A stretch of 60,659 nt of DNA from an uncultured Prevotellaceae bacterium (GTDB lineage Bacteria > Bacteroidota > Bacteroidia > Bacteroidales > Muribaculaceae): the NCBI GenBank assembly GCA_947167995.1, contig CAMVKS010000012.1:1-60659 (forward strand), in the 5' to 3' direction. The notes under the pieces are model-generated. The model did no database searches. It saw only the letters and a program-made list of their open reading frames with translations, and was not told the origin of the DNA. The number at the start of each line of letters is the position of its first letter. Position 1 is the stretch's first letter. Below, one piece after another: positions 19,188 through 28,069 of this stretch. Made by a program: the position numbers and the translations under genes.

Positions 19188-20426
19188 CTATCGCAGCAAT
19201 TTGAGTAGCATGATTAAGGCATGGGTTGTGGCACGGTCTATCACTTGAGCCCGACTACCATTGAAGTGGAAACACTTGCTGGTGACAATGTCCCCCACCT
19301 TGGCAGCTATCCACACGGTGCCTACGGGCTTCTCGGGTGTTCCGCCGCCTGGACCTGCCACCCCGCTTGTTGACACCGAGCAATGAGTGTTGCACACCCG
19401 GCACACTCCCATCGCCATCTGCTCAACCACAGGCTGGCTCACGGCACCAAAGGTTTCTAAGGTGTCGCCATCAACTCCAAGCACATGTTGCTTCACATCG
19501 TTGCTGTAGCTCACCACACTGCCCATAAAGTAGTCGCTGCTGCCGGCTATCTCGGTGATGACATGCGCCACGTTGCCGCCTGTGCAGCTCTCGGCTGTCG
19601 ACATGCTCAATCCCAATTCCCGAAGCTTCTCCCCTACTATCTGTGACAACGGTTTGTCGCCATCGGCAACGATACTGTCGCCCAAAATGTCATGTAACTG
19701 CTTGGTCAAGCGCTTCATGTCGCCAGCAATCACCGCACTGTCGCGATGGGCTCCTGTGAGCCTGAGTCTAATAACACCCTGATTGGGAAGATAGGCAAGA
19801 TGAATGTAATCAGGCATTTGTTGCTCAAAGGGTTCCAACTTCTCGGCAAGAGCACTCTCGGCATAGTCGATAACAACAAAGGTACGGTACTCAATGTCGA
19901 GGTCACTGTGAAAGTGCCCCACGAGCTCTGCAATGACAGCACGCTCCATCATGGTTTGTGTCTCTATTGGCACTCCCGGCATCGATACCAGCACTTTGCC
20001 ATCGCGTTCAAACCACATGATGGGTGCTGTCCCCACCTCGTTCTGAATGACACGGCACGACGATGGCACCATTGCCTGACCGGCGGTGAGGCGATTCATG
20101 TCCAACCCCCTACGCCTAAACATCTCGTCCACATTGCGCTTCACTTCCTCGTCGAGCACCATTTCTCCGCCAAAGTAGCGGCACAGTGTCGCCTTAGTGA
20201 TGTCATCCTTAGTAGGTCCCAATCCGCCTGTCATCAGCACAACATCGGTTTGAGCAAAAGCTTCGTCTATCGCACGGAATATCTCGTTCTCATCATCGGC
20301 GATAACCTTCACGTTCTTTGCCTCCCACCCTAATGGCGAGAGGTGGCGAGCGATCCACCCCGAGTTGGTGTCAGTAACCTGCCCTATGAGCAGTTCATCG
20401 CCTATCACTATTATTGAATATTGCAT
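19188..20426 (-). CDS. cinA: CinA-family nicotinamide-nucleotide amidohydrolase
   Basis: A 412-residue, full-length CinA. The N-terminal MoCF-like domain (1-170) shows VIGDELLIGQVTDTNSGWIAR and TGGLGPTKDDITK. The C-terminal PncC domain (about 255-412) shows LSMSTAESCTGGNVAH, DYFMGSVVSYSNDVKQHVLGV and GVAGPGGGTPEKPVGTVWIA. The C-domain deamidates NMN in pyridine-nucleotide recycling; the N-domain in related proteins hydrolyses ADP-ribose. It is 22 bp downstream of the M48 protease gene, in a likely operon tsaD - M48 - cinA. Confidence 0.95.
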   Translation of the reverse strand: MQYSIIVIGDELLIGQVTDTNSGWIARHLSPLGWEAKNVKVIADDENEIFRAIDEAFAQTDVVLMTGGLGPTKDDITKATLCRYFGGEMVLDEEVKRNVDEMFRRRGLDMNRLTAGQAMVPSSCRVIQNEVGTAPIMWFERDGKVLVSMPGVPIETQTMMERAVIAELVGHFHSDLDIEYRTFVVIDYAESALAEKLEPFEQQMPDYIHLAYLPNQGVIRLRLTGAHRDSAVIAGDMKRLTKQLHDILGDSIVADGDKPLSQIVGEKLRELGLSMSTAESCTGGNVAHVITEIAGSSDYFMGSVVSYSNDVKQHVLGVDGDTLETFGAVSQPVVEQMAMGVCRVCNTHCSVSTSGVAGPGGGTPEKPVGTVWIAAKVGDIVTSKCFHFNGSRAQVIDRATTHALIMLLKLLR

Positions 20427-20448
20427 AGCTTATAATAAAGAAATTAAA

Positions 20449-21681
20449 TTATACATTAAGTAAAGCTGTTATGCGTTGCGCAAGCGTGGGATGGCTATAA
20501 CTCATCCACACCACAGCTGGATGGGGAGTAAGATTGGACAGTGTGTTGGCACTAAGCTTTTTCAACCCCGATATCAAAGCCTCGCCATGACCATGCTTGG
20601 CGGCAAATGCGTCGGCGCCATATTCTCCCCGTCGCGACACACCATTGATGATGGGGTCAAGTATCAAGTCGATGGGCGTGAACAGTAGCGAGAAGGCTAT
20701 CAACGACAGGGCAAACGAGTGGTCGCGCTTGCCACCAAGGGCGTGTGAAAGCTCAGGATTGTCAACCAGCAGCGAGAACACAAACAGGTTTACTGCTACC
20801 ATCACAATGCTCATGACAGTGTTCTTGATAGTGTCGCGGTGCTTGTTATGACCAAGCTCATGAGCAAGCACAGCCACAATCTCCTCGGTCGAGAGTTGCT
20901 CGATGAGTGTGTCAAAGAGAACCACACGTTTCTTTTTGCCAAAACCCGTGAAATATGCATTGGCTTTGGTGCTGTGTTTCGAGCCATCAATTACATATAT
21001 TTTCTTGATAGAAAAGCCCATCTCACCAGCTGCTTTCTCGATTGCTTCTCGCAGCTCGCCTTTCTCAAGCGGTTTTTGCTTATTGAACAAGGGCACAATA
21101 AGATTGCTGTAGAACAGTGAGAAAAACAATATAAAGATGGCACACACCAGCGTGGCCCAAATCCAGAACGATTGACCCAGATAGCTGTAAAGTAAGTAAA
21201 TTACACTCAACAGCATCGCCCCAAGCACCAGGGTGAGAAGTAAGCTCTTGAGAGTATCGAGCCAAAAAGTAGTTTTTGTCGTCTTATTGAAGCCAAAGCG
21301 CTCCTCGATGACAAAGGTGTCATAATAGCTGAAGGGGAGGCTGATTATCGCCGATGCCACCACATAGATGCCAAAGAATATCAACAACTGCAACAACAAG
21401 CTGTGACTCCACTCAGCGCACAAGTTGTCGAGCCATCCTAACACACCGGGAATAAGCACAACAAGAGTAATGGCAAGAGTGACAAGACGCTCAATCCACC
21501 CAACCCGCTTGTTGGTGCGCATATACTCTTGCTGTTTTCGGTATTTCTCTTCGTCATAGAGACCTTTGAGAACCTCAGGCACAGGATGCGTCATCCACTT
21601 GCTGTTGAGCCACGACAACACACTGCTCACAGCAAACTCCAGCAGCACAAAGGTCAATATCAGTATGAGTAAAGGATGCAT
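20449..21681 (-). CDS. M48-family integral membrane zinc metalloprotease (Ste24/CAAX-protease-like)
   Basis: A 410-residue membrane protein with about seven hydrophobic helices and the zinc motif HELGH at 274-278 (AVLAHELGHNKHRD); the third ligand glutamate is in the GEYGADAFAAKHG segment. The long N-terminal Ste24-type region (RWGWIERL-like, FVIEERFGFNKTT) is present. It should cleave membrane or lipoprotein substrates at the inner membrane. The start at 21681 (MHPLLIL) is chosen: the 27 open codons upstream are read from a degenerate heptamer array and are not protein-like (LSLSLSPLNSKLKTLN). Confidence 0.92.
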   Translation of the reverse strand: MHPLLILILTFVLLEFAVSSVLSWLNSKWMTHPVPEVLKGLYDEEKYRKQQEYMRTNKRVGWIERLVTLAITLVVLIPGVLGWLDNLCAEWSHSLLLQLLIFFGIYVVASAIISLPFSYYDTFVIEERFGFNKTTKTTFWLDTLKSLLLTLVLGAMLLSVIYLLYSYLGQSFWIWATLVCAIFILFFSLFYSNLIVPLFNKQKPLEKGELREAIEKAAGEMGFSIKKIYVIDGSKHSTKANAYFTGFGKKKRVVLFDTLIEQLSTEEIVAVLAHELGHNKHRDTIKNTVMSIVMVAVNLFVFSLLVDNPELSHALGGKRDHSFALSLIAFSLLFTPIDLILDPIINGVSRRGEYGADAFAAKHGHGEALISGLKKLSANTLSNLTPHPAVVWMSYSHPTLAQRITALLNV

Positions 21682-21691
21682 TATTAAGCTA

Positions 21692-21857
21692 GTATTGAGT
21701 TTTAAGTTGAGAGTTTTGAGTTTTGAGTTGAGAGGGGAGAGTGAGAGTGAGAGATTTCGCATTCCGCATTCTGCATTCCCAATTCCGCATTCTGAATTCT
21801 GAATTCTGAATTAAATAAGCATTCTGAATTCTGAATTAAATAAGCATTCTGCATTAA
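21692..21857. repeat. Degenerate 7-bp tandem arrays filling the tsaD-M48 spacer
   Basis: Two adjoining arrays in 7-bp register. 21692-21754 has units such as GTTTTAA, GTTGAGA, GTTTTGA (twice), GTTGAGA, GGGGAGA. 21758-21813 has CGCATTC (three times), TGCATTC, CCAATTC, TGAATTC (twice), then TGAATTA; further decayed copies reach 21857, directly before the tsaD stop codon. The array occupies nearly the whole intergenic spacer. Comparable to short tandemly repeated heptamer (STRR) sequences known from cyanobacteria. Confidence 0.85.
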
Positions 21858-22868
21858 TCAGATCACCACTCTTGCAAATGGTGGAGCAGTGATGTCGCAG
21901 GTCTCGCCGTTTTTGAACTTATAGTAACCTGCCACAGCTATCATGGCGGCATTGTCGGTGGTGAAGATGCGCTTGGGGATGAAAGCCTTTATACCTCGGC
22001 GGTCGCAGTATTGCTGCACGGCCTCACGCACGCCGCTGTTGGCACTCACACCGCCACCTATTGCCACCGTCTTGATGCCGGTGGCCTTGATTGCCTTGTC
22101 AAATTTGTCCATCAGGATATCAATGATTGTCTTCTGCAGCGATGCCGCGAGGTCGGCCTTGTTCTCCTCGATAAAATTCGGGTTCTCCTTGAGCTCATCA
22201 CGCAGGGTATAGAGGAACGAGGTCTTCAGACCGCTGAAGCTGTAGTTATAGCCCTCGATGTGAGGCTTCGAGAACTTGAAGCGCTTGGCATTACCTTGCT
22301 TGGCAAGCTCATCGATATATGGTCCACCGGGATAAGGCAGCCCCATCACCTTGGCGCACTTGTCGAAAGCCTCGCCAGCAGCGTCGTCGATGGTTTGACC
22401 CATTATCTCCATGTCATTGGGCGAATCCACCTTGATAATCTGTGAGTTGCCGCCGCTGATGAGCAGGCACAAGAAGGGAAATTCCGGAACCTCGGTGTTC
22501 TCGTCTTCCTTGATGAAATGGGCAAGCACATGGCCGTGCAGGTGGTTAACGTCGACAAGAGGCACATTCAGAGCCAGGGCAAGGCCCTTGCTGAATGCAG
22601 TCCCCACATGTAGCGAACCTGGCAAGCCTGGCCCTCGCGTGAATGCGATGGCGTCGATTTCTTTCTTGTCGATACCTGCCTGGCGTATTGCCTCGCTCAC
22701 CACAGGCACAATGTTTTGCTGATGAGCCCGCGAGGCAAGTTCGGGCACCACGCCGCCATAGGCTTCGTGCACCTTCTGGCTCGCTATCACATTGCTCAAC
22801 AGCACGCAATCCTTAATGATTGCTGCGCTGGTGTCATCGCACGAAGATTCAATTCCTAATATTATCAT
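21858..22868 (-). CDS. tsaD: tRNA N6-threonylcarbamoyladenosine transferase TsaD
   Basis: A 336-residue member of the Kae1/TsaD family. It transfers the threonylcarbamoyl group to A37 of ANN-decoding tRNAs, together with TsaB and TsaE. The N-terminal IESSCDDTSAAI nucleotide-binding motif, the metal ligands His109 and His113 in DVNHLHGHVLAH, the LLISGGNSQI segment and the C-terminal TDNAAMIAVAG motif are all intact. It is the first gene of the run tsaD - M48 protease - cinA; upstream there is only a 71-bp gap to the SDR gene. Confidence 0.97.
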   Translation of the reverse strand: MIILGIESSCDDTSAAIIKDCVLLSNVIASQKVHEAYGGVVPELASRAHQQNIVPVVSEAIRQAGIDKKEIDAIAFTRGPGLPGSLHVGTAFSKGLALALNVPLVDVNHLHGHVLAHFIKEDENTEVPEFPFLCLLISGGNSQIIKVDSPNDMEIMGQTIDDAAGEAFDKCAKVMGLPYPGGPYIDELAKQGNAKRFKFSKPHIEGYNYSFSGLKTSFLYTLRDELKENPNFIEENKADLAASLQKTIIDILMDKFDKAIKATGIKTVAIGGGVSANSGVREAVQQYCDRRGIKAFIPKRIFTTDNAAMIAVAGYYKFKNGETCDITAPPFARVVI

Positions 22869-22939
22869 GTTTCGTTGGTTGTTTTCTTGTTATTCTATAT
22901 TGGCTATATGTTCTATTTTCTGCATTAAATTAAAGCAAA

Positions 22940-23950
22940 TTAAAGCCAGCCGGCACTCTTATACCACTCAACAGCTTCGTGGATGCCTTGCTTGAGGTCG
23001 TACTGGGCCTTGAAGCCAAAGTCGCGCTCGGCATCGGTGGTGTCGCACAGCCAATTGCGCTGCTTGAGGATGCGGAACTTGTCGGGGTTGAGGGTGCTTG
23101 CCTTTCCAGTGACCTTGCCTATGAACTCTGCCACGTGGCACACTATCTTCACCACCCACAGCGGACAGGTGACAGGAATAACAACTTTCTTTCCAAGCTC
23201 GTTGCACACTATCTTGCGGAACTCTTGCTGCGTGTAGCTGCGGTCCTCGCTCATAAAGTAGGCCTTGCGCTTGGGACCAGCCTCGAGAGCATCCATCACT
23301 CCGCGCACCAAGTCTTTCACATAGATGAACGTGAGCATCTGTTTCTTGAATCCTACACTGAAGTCAAATCCACGCTTTATGCTCTTTATCATCAGGAAAT
23401 AGTCGCGCTCATGAGGACCGTAGACGCCTGTGCAGCGAAAAATGGTGTAAGGGAAGTCGCTCTGCATCTGCAGGTAGGTCTCTCCCTTGAGTTTCGACGT
23501 GCCGTAACGTGTGTTAGGCACTGGCACATCAGTACTCTTGAAAGGTGTGTAGTTCTCCTCATCACCAGGTCCCATCACGCTCAGGCTGCTCATCATCAGG
23601 AACACCTCGGGCACGGCGTCAAGTTCCTTGAGCTCATCGACCATGCTCTTGAGGCAGCCATAGTTCACTGTCTCAAAGTCGAGATAGTTGGTGGCCTTGG
23701 TCAATCCCAGGTTGTGGACCACATAGTCCCACTTGCCATGCCGCTCGATATGCTCTTTAAGAGCGTTGTGCAGAGCATCTTCATTAGAGAAGTCGAGTTC
23801 CAGAAAGTTGATGCGTGAATCGGTCAAGAACTTGCGGCTTGTGGTCTTGCGCACGGCAGCCCAAGTCTCGTAGCCGCGTTTCAGAGCCTCTTCCACAAGG
23901 TAACCGCCAATGAATCCTCCGGCTCCTGTAATAAGTATCTTCTTTGTCAT
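22940..23950 (-). CDS. NAD-dependent epimerase/dehydratase (extended SDR)
   Basis: A 336-residue extended short-chain dehydrogenase. The Rossmann motif GAGGFIGGYL is at residues 9-18 and the catalytic Tyr149/Lys153 pair is in RYGTSKLKGE; a serine pair MMSSLSV precedes it. Such enzymes modify nucleotide sugars or related carbohydrates. Its ATG overlaps the stop of the glycosyltransferase-9 gene by 4 bp (ATGA), so the two are translationally coupled and probably act in the same glycan pathway. The substrate is not known. Confidence 0.9.
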   Translation of the reverse strand: MTKKILITGAGGFIGGYLVEEALKRGYETWAAVRKTTSRKFLTDSRINFLELDFSNEDALHNALKEHIERHGKWDYVVHNLGLTKATNYLDFETVNYGCLKSMVDELKELDAVPEVFLMMSSLSVMGPGDEENYTPFKSTDVPVPNTRYGTSKLKGETYLQMQSDFPYTIFRCTGVYGPHERDYFLMIKSIKRGFDFSVGFKKQMLTFIYVKDLVRGVMDALEAGPKRKAYFMSEDRSYTQQEFRKIVCNELGKKVVIPVTCPLWVVKIVCHVAEFIGKVTGKASTLNPDKFRILKQRNWLCDTTDAERDFGFKAQYDLKQGIHEAVEWYKSAGWL

Positions 23951-24996
23951 CGTTCAAGTACTGTTTTCACTTTATCAAGTATTAATTCGGGGTTAATATC
24001 TCTCATGCAATGATAGTCGCCGTAGCGGCACTTCTTGTTGCCGAGCACCGAGCATGGACGGCAGTCGAGTTCGAGCTGCACAGTGTCGCGCATCGCCTGG
24101 TGCCAGCCCAAGAAACCGCAGTGGGGATGTGTCGCACCCCACACGCTCACCACAGGAAGGGCAACGAGCGAAGCGAGGTGCATGCTGGCACTGTCCATGG
24201 ATATCATCACATCGCAATGTCTCATCAGTGCAAGTTCATCGACAAGCGAGTGCTTGATGTGCGGCAACGACAGCACGTTGCTGTAACGCCGCATTATAGG
24301 GGCGAGAGCGTCGCGTTCCTTCTTGCCGCCTCCCATCAAGAACAGATGGCAATTCTCCCAGCGCGACATCTCGGCAACGACCAGCCGCATCTGCTCAAGA
24401 GGATATTCCTTGCCACGGTGAGTCGAGAAGGGAGCTATGGCAATCCATTTTTCGTCGGCATCCTTGACAGGAACAATAGGGCTGACGAGAGGCTCGCCAT
24501 AGTCTTCTATCGACACAAACTCTTTACCTGATTTTAATCCAAGTTTCTTGAACACAGCCCTATATCTCTCATGGGTTGTTTTCAGCTGAGTGCGTGTCTT
24601 GCCACCGACAAGAGCCTTTTTCTCCTTGCCTCCCTTGTCGATGGTGGCAATGGTCACATCCTTTTGCCGCAAAGCTATCGACATGAGCCAGGTGCGCAGC
24701 ACGCCGTTGAGGTCGGCAAGAGCATCAAAGTTGTAACGATGATGCAGGTTGCGGGCAAGTTTCATGGGGCCAGTGATGCCCTTGTACTTGTCGAAGTCAA
24801 TGCCAAGCACAATGAGGTTTGCTGGCCGGTTGACGAACATCGAAGCATACTCCTGCTGGGTGACAAAGACAAAGCTCATCTGTGGATTGGCCTCACACAC
24901 TGGATACACGATGGGAATGGTCATCGCCACGTCGCCCATTCCTGAGAGACAGGTGATGAGAACTGTTTTAAGTTTTTTATTCTCATGTTTTTCCAT
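23947..24996 (-). CDS. Glycosyltransferase family 9 (heptosyltransferase-like)
   Basis: A 349-residue GT9 protein with the two-Rossmann (GT-B) layout. N-terminal ITCLSGMGDVAMTIPIV, and the C-terminal MISMDSASMHLASLVALPVVSVWGATHPHCGFLG donor-site motif are typical of ADP-heptose:LPS heptosyltransferases. In Bacteroidota such enzymes build the lipooligosaccharide core. It lies between two GT2 genes (9 bp upstream) and the SDR (4-bp overlap), one likely glycan operon starting at rnpA. Confidence 0.92.
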   Translation of the reverse strand: MEKHENKKLKTVLITCLSGMGDVAMTIPIVYPVCEANPQMSFVFVTQQEYASMFVNRPANLIVLGIDFDKYKGITGPMKLARNLHHRYNFDALADLNGVLRTWLMSIALRQKDVTIATIDKGGKEKKALVGGKTRTQLKTTHERYRAVFKKLGLKSGKEFVSIEDYGEPLVSPIVPVKDADEKWIAIAPFSTHRGKEYPLEQMRLVVAEMSRWENCHLFLMGGGKKERDALAPIMRRYSNVLSLPHIKHSLVDELALMRHCDVMISMDSASMHLASLVALPVVSVWGATHPHCGFLGWHQAMRDTVQLELDCRPCSVLGNKKCRYGDYHCMRDINPELILDKVKTVLER

Positions 24997-25005
24997 GCTG
25001 CTTAA

Positions 25006-25722
25006 TTAAATTTTATCCAAACCTCGAGTGTATTTGAGCCAGTAATATTTCAAATGATGCTTATACTTCAGCAGCTTATAAGGACGGCTGGAATGTGGAT
25101 GATGCACAACAGGAAGATTGGTGAAAAGATAATTCTTAAATCCCAATGAAAGGGACACATGGGAAATCGTGACATCATACCAATGCTTCTTGGGATTTAG
25201 CTTGCCAAAGTCAAATGCCTTGAGTAGCTCAGGCGTGAGGAGCGTACAACAGAAGCTGCAATGCTTTCGAGTATCAATAACCCTATTCTCTTTACCCCGA
25301 GCATGAAGGTAAGGGTAGTTGATCTCCCCATTATCATCGACCGTAACAGCGGCAGCAATGCCACAATTGGGCAGCTCAAGACTTGCGTCGGCGAGTCGCT
25401 CAATAGTGTCGGGGGCAACAATCACATCGCTTTCAACAATAAGCAACCCGGCATTGGCTGCCAATGCCTTTTTTTGAGCATCCTGAAGCACTATCCTGTA
25501 GTTCGGGGACGGAGTTGAAGTCAAATCACTCAGATTTATGACATTAAACTTCTTAACTCTCGCCAGCTCTTTAAGACGCGATGTGTTCTCGGGGGTAGAG
25601 TTGTCGTTATATATAGTATAGGTATGTGACCAGCCGAGCTGAGATGACATTATCGACTCCACAGTTTCTATTGTGGTATCGATAGAGTCTTTTACTGGTG
25701 TTATGATGTGTATTTCTTTCAT
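25006..25722 (-). CDS. Family 2 glycosyltransferase
   Basis: A 238-residue GT-A fold enzyme. It starts MKEIHIITPVKDSI and the nucleotide-sugar binding motif is degenerate: YNDNSTPE replaces the usual DDGS, and ESDV (97-100) stands where DxD is expected. The C-terminal part has many His/Tyr residues (HHPHSSRPYKLLKYKHHLKYYWLKYTRG) and could touch the membrane. Retained acidic residues suggest it is active. It is 9 bp downstream of the other GT2 gene. Confidence 0.85.
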   Translation of the reverse strand: MKEIHIITPVKDSIDTTIETVESIMSSQLGWSHTYTIYNDNSTPENTSRLKELARVKKFNVINLSDLTSTPSPNYRIVLQDAQKKALAANAGLLIVESDVIVAPDTIERLADASLELPNCGIAAAVTVDDNGEINYPYLHARGKENRVIDTRKHCSFCCTLLTPELLKAFDFGKLNPKKHWYDVTISHVSLSLGFKNYLFTNLPVVHHPHSSRPYKLLKYKHHLKYYWLKYTRGLDKI

Positions 25723-25731
25723 AAAATGATG

Positions 25732-26541
25732 TTATGATATAACGCTTTTACGAAATAGTTTGTTTCTCCAATAATTCAGTTTATTGAGAGTTCTCGAACA
25801 AGAGCGATGTAGATGAAGAGGGCCTCCGAGTTCGTGTTGGAAATATTCGGGATGTCGCTCATTAAGAGTTGCTACAACCGATGCTTTGTGCTTGCGGTCA
25901 TTAATGCGCTTGGAGTTGGGACGAATGCGGTAATAGAATCCCACTTTATTGAGACAAACCACATTTCCTTCATCTTTGAGCATAGAAATCCAAAAATCCC
26001 AGTCTTCAAGGCCTTTTATATAGGTGCAATACCCTCCCACACGTTTCCAATCGCTCTTGCGATACATCGCACACACGCTAATCAGGTTGCGAGTGGCAAG
26101 CCTGTGTCGGTCAAAAGTCGGTAAAATCCACACTCCAGTCCTGTTGCCGAAGAACTCGCCATGAGCAGTAACAACCTTTACGGTGTCGTCCATAAGGAAT
26201 TGCTCTACTGCGAGACCTATATAGTCGGGAGCTATTTTATCATCGGCATCGACAGGAAGAATCAGCTCTCCACCAGCAACTTCGATGGCATTGTTGCGTG
26301 CATGGCTCACCCCCATGTTGGGTTGAGCTATGACTTTCACTATTTCGTGATGCGAGGCTATTTTTTGCGCCACGTGCAAAGTGGTGTCGGTGGACCCATC
26401 ATCAACGACAATGACCTCTAAAGGAGAGTAGGTGGATTGCAAAACAGAGTCTAAACATTCCTCAATATAATTCTCCATGTTATAAGCAGGAACGATCACC
26501 GTAACAAGAGGATTTCTATTTATTATTTTGTTTTCATTCAT
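25732..26541 (-). CDS. Family 2 glycosyltransferase
   Basis: A GT2 enzyme, 269 residues from the ATG at 26541. The family pattern is clear: PLVTVIVPAYNMENYIEECLDSVL, DDGS at 47-50 and DADD at 98-101, followed by a GLEDWDFWISML acceptor-side motif. A longer frame from an ATG at 26595 overlaps the stop of the upstream gene by one base (TAATG), but its extra 18 residues are basic and not family-like, while the internal ATG is preceded by an A-rich stretch. The upstream start remains possible. It probably adds a sugar to cell-surface glycan. Confidence 0.88.
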   Translation of the reverse strand: MNENKIINRNPLVTVIVPAYNMENYIEECLDSVLQSTYSPLEVIVVDDGSTDTTLHVAQKIASHHEIVKVIAQPNMGVSHARNNAIEVAGGELILPVDADDKIAPDYIGLAVEQFLMDDTVKVVTAHGEFFGNRTGVWILPTFDRHRLATRNLISVCAMYRKSDWKRVGGYCTYIKGLEDWDFWISMLKDEGNVVCLNKVGFYYRIRPNSKRINDRKHKASVVATLNERHPEYFQHELGGPLHLHRSCSRTLNKLNYWRNKLFRKSVIS

Positions 26542-26594
26542 AGTTTTTTGGGAGGAAAGCCTTTTTTTCGTCGCTGGTCTTAAAGATGGAATCA

Positions 26595-27461
26595 TTATTT
26601 ATACTTTAATATTCTCAAAGCTGTGCGGCGCACAGTGCGGCGCAATTGCCGCACGCCACTTTGCTTGGCTTGAGCGATGCCCTTGAGCACATCGCCGATG
26701 CTATCGCCAGGCTCGTCGTCGGTTTCCACGAGCAGGTGGTCGAGTGGCGTGCCTGCCACTGTAACCTCATTGAATTTAGCTCCAAAACTCAAGTAGAAGC
26801 CGGCATTCAACAACTCGCGCGCCACATTCTCGTTGCCGCGAAAGCCGTGAATCACCCATGCCACATTGTGAGCCGCGGGATTGTCGTGCCACAGTCGCAG
26901 CACCTGCTGCGAGGTGCGCACGCAGTGGATGATAAGCGGTTTGCCTGCCGCAGCGGCAATGTTGATGTGGGCCTGCATCACTTGCTCCTGCAATTCGAGC
27001 GATGGTCCCTTGAGAGAGTCAAGGCCAGTTTCGCCAACGGCAACCACCTGATAGTGCTGCGCCACCTGCTCAAGGTGTTTCACTTTGTCTTGCCAGTCGT
27101 CGGAGATGTGCCAGGGGTGGATACCCACCGAGTACACCTTTCCATGCTGTGGCTTGAAGTCGTCTACATCGATGCTTATCAGTGCCTGCTGTGCATTGAT
27201 GTCGTGGCTATGGAAATTGGTGATTACTGGTGGCACAGGATCATAGCCGTGGCCGCCCCAGGGATTGCAGCTGATGATGCGCTTGATTGCCATCCAGGAG
27301 CCCTTGAGGGGGCCATAGCTTTGAATAGCCTCGACAGCATAGTTGCTGCACGTGGGGGTGTAGCGGCACGCTGGTGGCAGGAGCGGTGAGATGCACCGCT
27401 GGTAGAACCTGATGGGAAGGATGAACAGTTGCCTAACTATGTCGCTTAATCTACATTTCAT
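26595..27461 (-). CDS. YidD-TatD fusion protein
   Basis: A 288-residue two-domain fusion. Residues 1-77 are a complete YidD membrane-insertion efficiency factor ([40 protein letters not shown]; Cys32, Cys38, Cys65). Only about three residues later a TatD-type metal-dependent hydrolase begins, with all expected ligands: His84 and His86 (NFHSH), Glu144 (VGETGLD), His179 (IIHC), His205 (WVIHGF) and Asp248 (LLVETDDE). In other Bacteroidales these are two adjacent genes. The gene lies 15 bp after rnpA, the usual place of yidD. Whether YidD works with a nuclease domain attached is unknown. Confidence 0.9.
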   Translation of the reverse strand: MKCRLSDIVRQLFILPIRFYQRCISPLLPPACRYTPTCSNYAVEAIQSYGPLKGSWMAIKRIISCNPWGGHGYDPVPPVITNFHSHDINAQQALISIDVDDFKPQHGKVYSVGIHPWHISDDWQDKVKHLEQVAQHYQVVAVGETGLDSLKGPSLELQEQVMQAHINIAAAAGKPLIIHCVRTSQQVLRLWHDNPAAHNVAWVIHGFRGNENVARELLNAGFYLSFGAKFNEVTVAGTPLDHLLVETDDEPGDSIGDVLKGIAQAKQSGVRQLRRTVRRTALRILKYK

Positions 27462-27476
27462 GGAGTGGTGTGCTCT

Positions 27477-27872
27477 CTAAGTGGTGCCCGACGTGATTTT
27501 ACACAGCAGCTCATGCATGCTGCGCTCTATGGTGGTGTAGTCACACTCATGATTTGCAAGCCAGTTGAAGCCAATGAGCAGCGTTTTGCCTTCCTGCAGC
27601 ACTCCCTCAAGGAGATGGCGGTTAAGGCGATAGGCCTCCCGCGTGCGGCGGCGCAGCAACACCCGGTCCACGGCATGGCGAATGCGCTTCTTGGGGATTG
27701 AAATCAAGAAGCGAGCTGCTACAGGGCGATTGTTACCGCCACCGTCGCATGGCACCGCAAGCCACACCGCGCGAAGAGGATAGGCAATTATCGATGTGCC
27801 ACGAGCGTACAGCTTCTCTATCTCGATCTTGCTGCACAGCTTCTCGCTCTTATATAATCTTAGGCCAGGCAT
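27477..27872 (-). CDS. rnpA: Ribonuclease P protein component
   Basis: A 131-residue basic protein. It helps the RNase P RNA cleave 5' leaders from tRNA precursors. The RNR signature region is AVDRVLLRRRTREAYRLNR (residues 67-85), with the N-terminal KSEKLCSKIEIEKLYARG and the PVAARFLISIPKKRIRHAV strand. It is followed by yidD-tatD after 15 bp. rpmH, the common upstream partner, is absent; a 197-bp spacer and serS lie upstream instead. Confidence 0.93.
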   Translation of the reverse strand: MPGLRLYKSEKLCSKIEIEKLYARGTSIIAYPLRAVWLAVPCDGGGNNRPVAARFLISIPKKRIRHAVDRVLLRRRTREAYRLNRHLLEGVLQEGKTLLIGFNWLANHECDYTTIERSMHELLCKITSGTT

Positions 27873-28005
27873 GAGATAACAACTTTTTCAGACTGCGAAA
27901 TTACAAAAAACATTGTTATCCTCCCCCATAAAACCTAAAAAAAACGCGCGAAGGCCCATTAAAAACTCCTAAAGCCAATTGGGAGGAGTTGCCAAAAGCA
28001 ACGAC

Positions 28006-28048
28006 CAAAAAAATGTACACAGAATTGCGATTAACCCTGTGTACATTT
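28006..28048 (-). terminator. Rho-independent terminator after serS
   Basis: A perfect 12-bp stem AAATGTACACAG / CTGTGTACATTT (28011-28022 with 28037-28048). On the minus strand the stem runs into seven T residues, 22 bp after the serS stop. Confidence 0.85.
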
Positions 28049-28069
28049 ACACTTAAAAATTTATCTCTC

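Noticed and set aside
21692-21857. CRISPR array
   Set aside because: Units are 7 bp with no spacers and no cas genes nearby.
22979-23818. 279-codon plus-strand frame opposite the SDR gene
   Set aside because: The minus frame has the GxxGxxG and YxxxK motifs of an SDR.
26646-27389. 247-codon plus-strand frame opposite the YidD-TatD gene
   Set aside because: The minus frame carries all metal-ligand motifs; the plus frame is a shadow.
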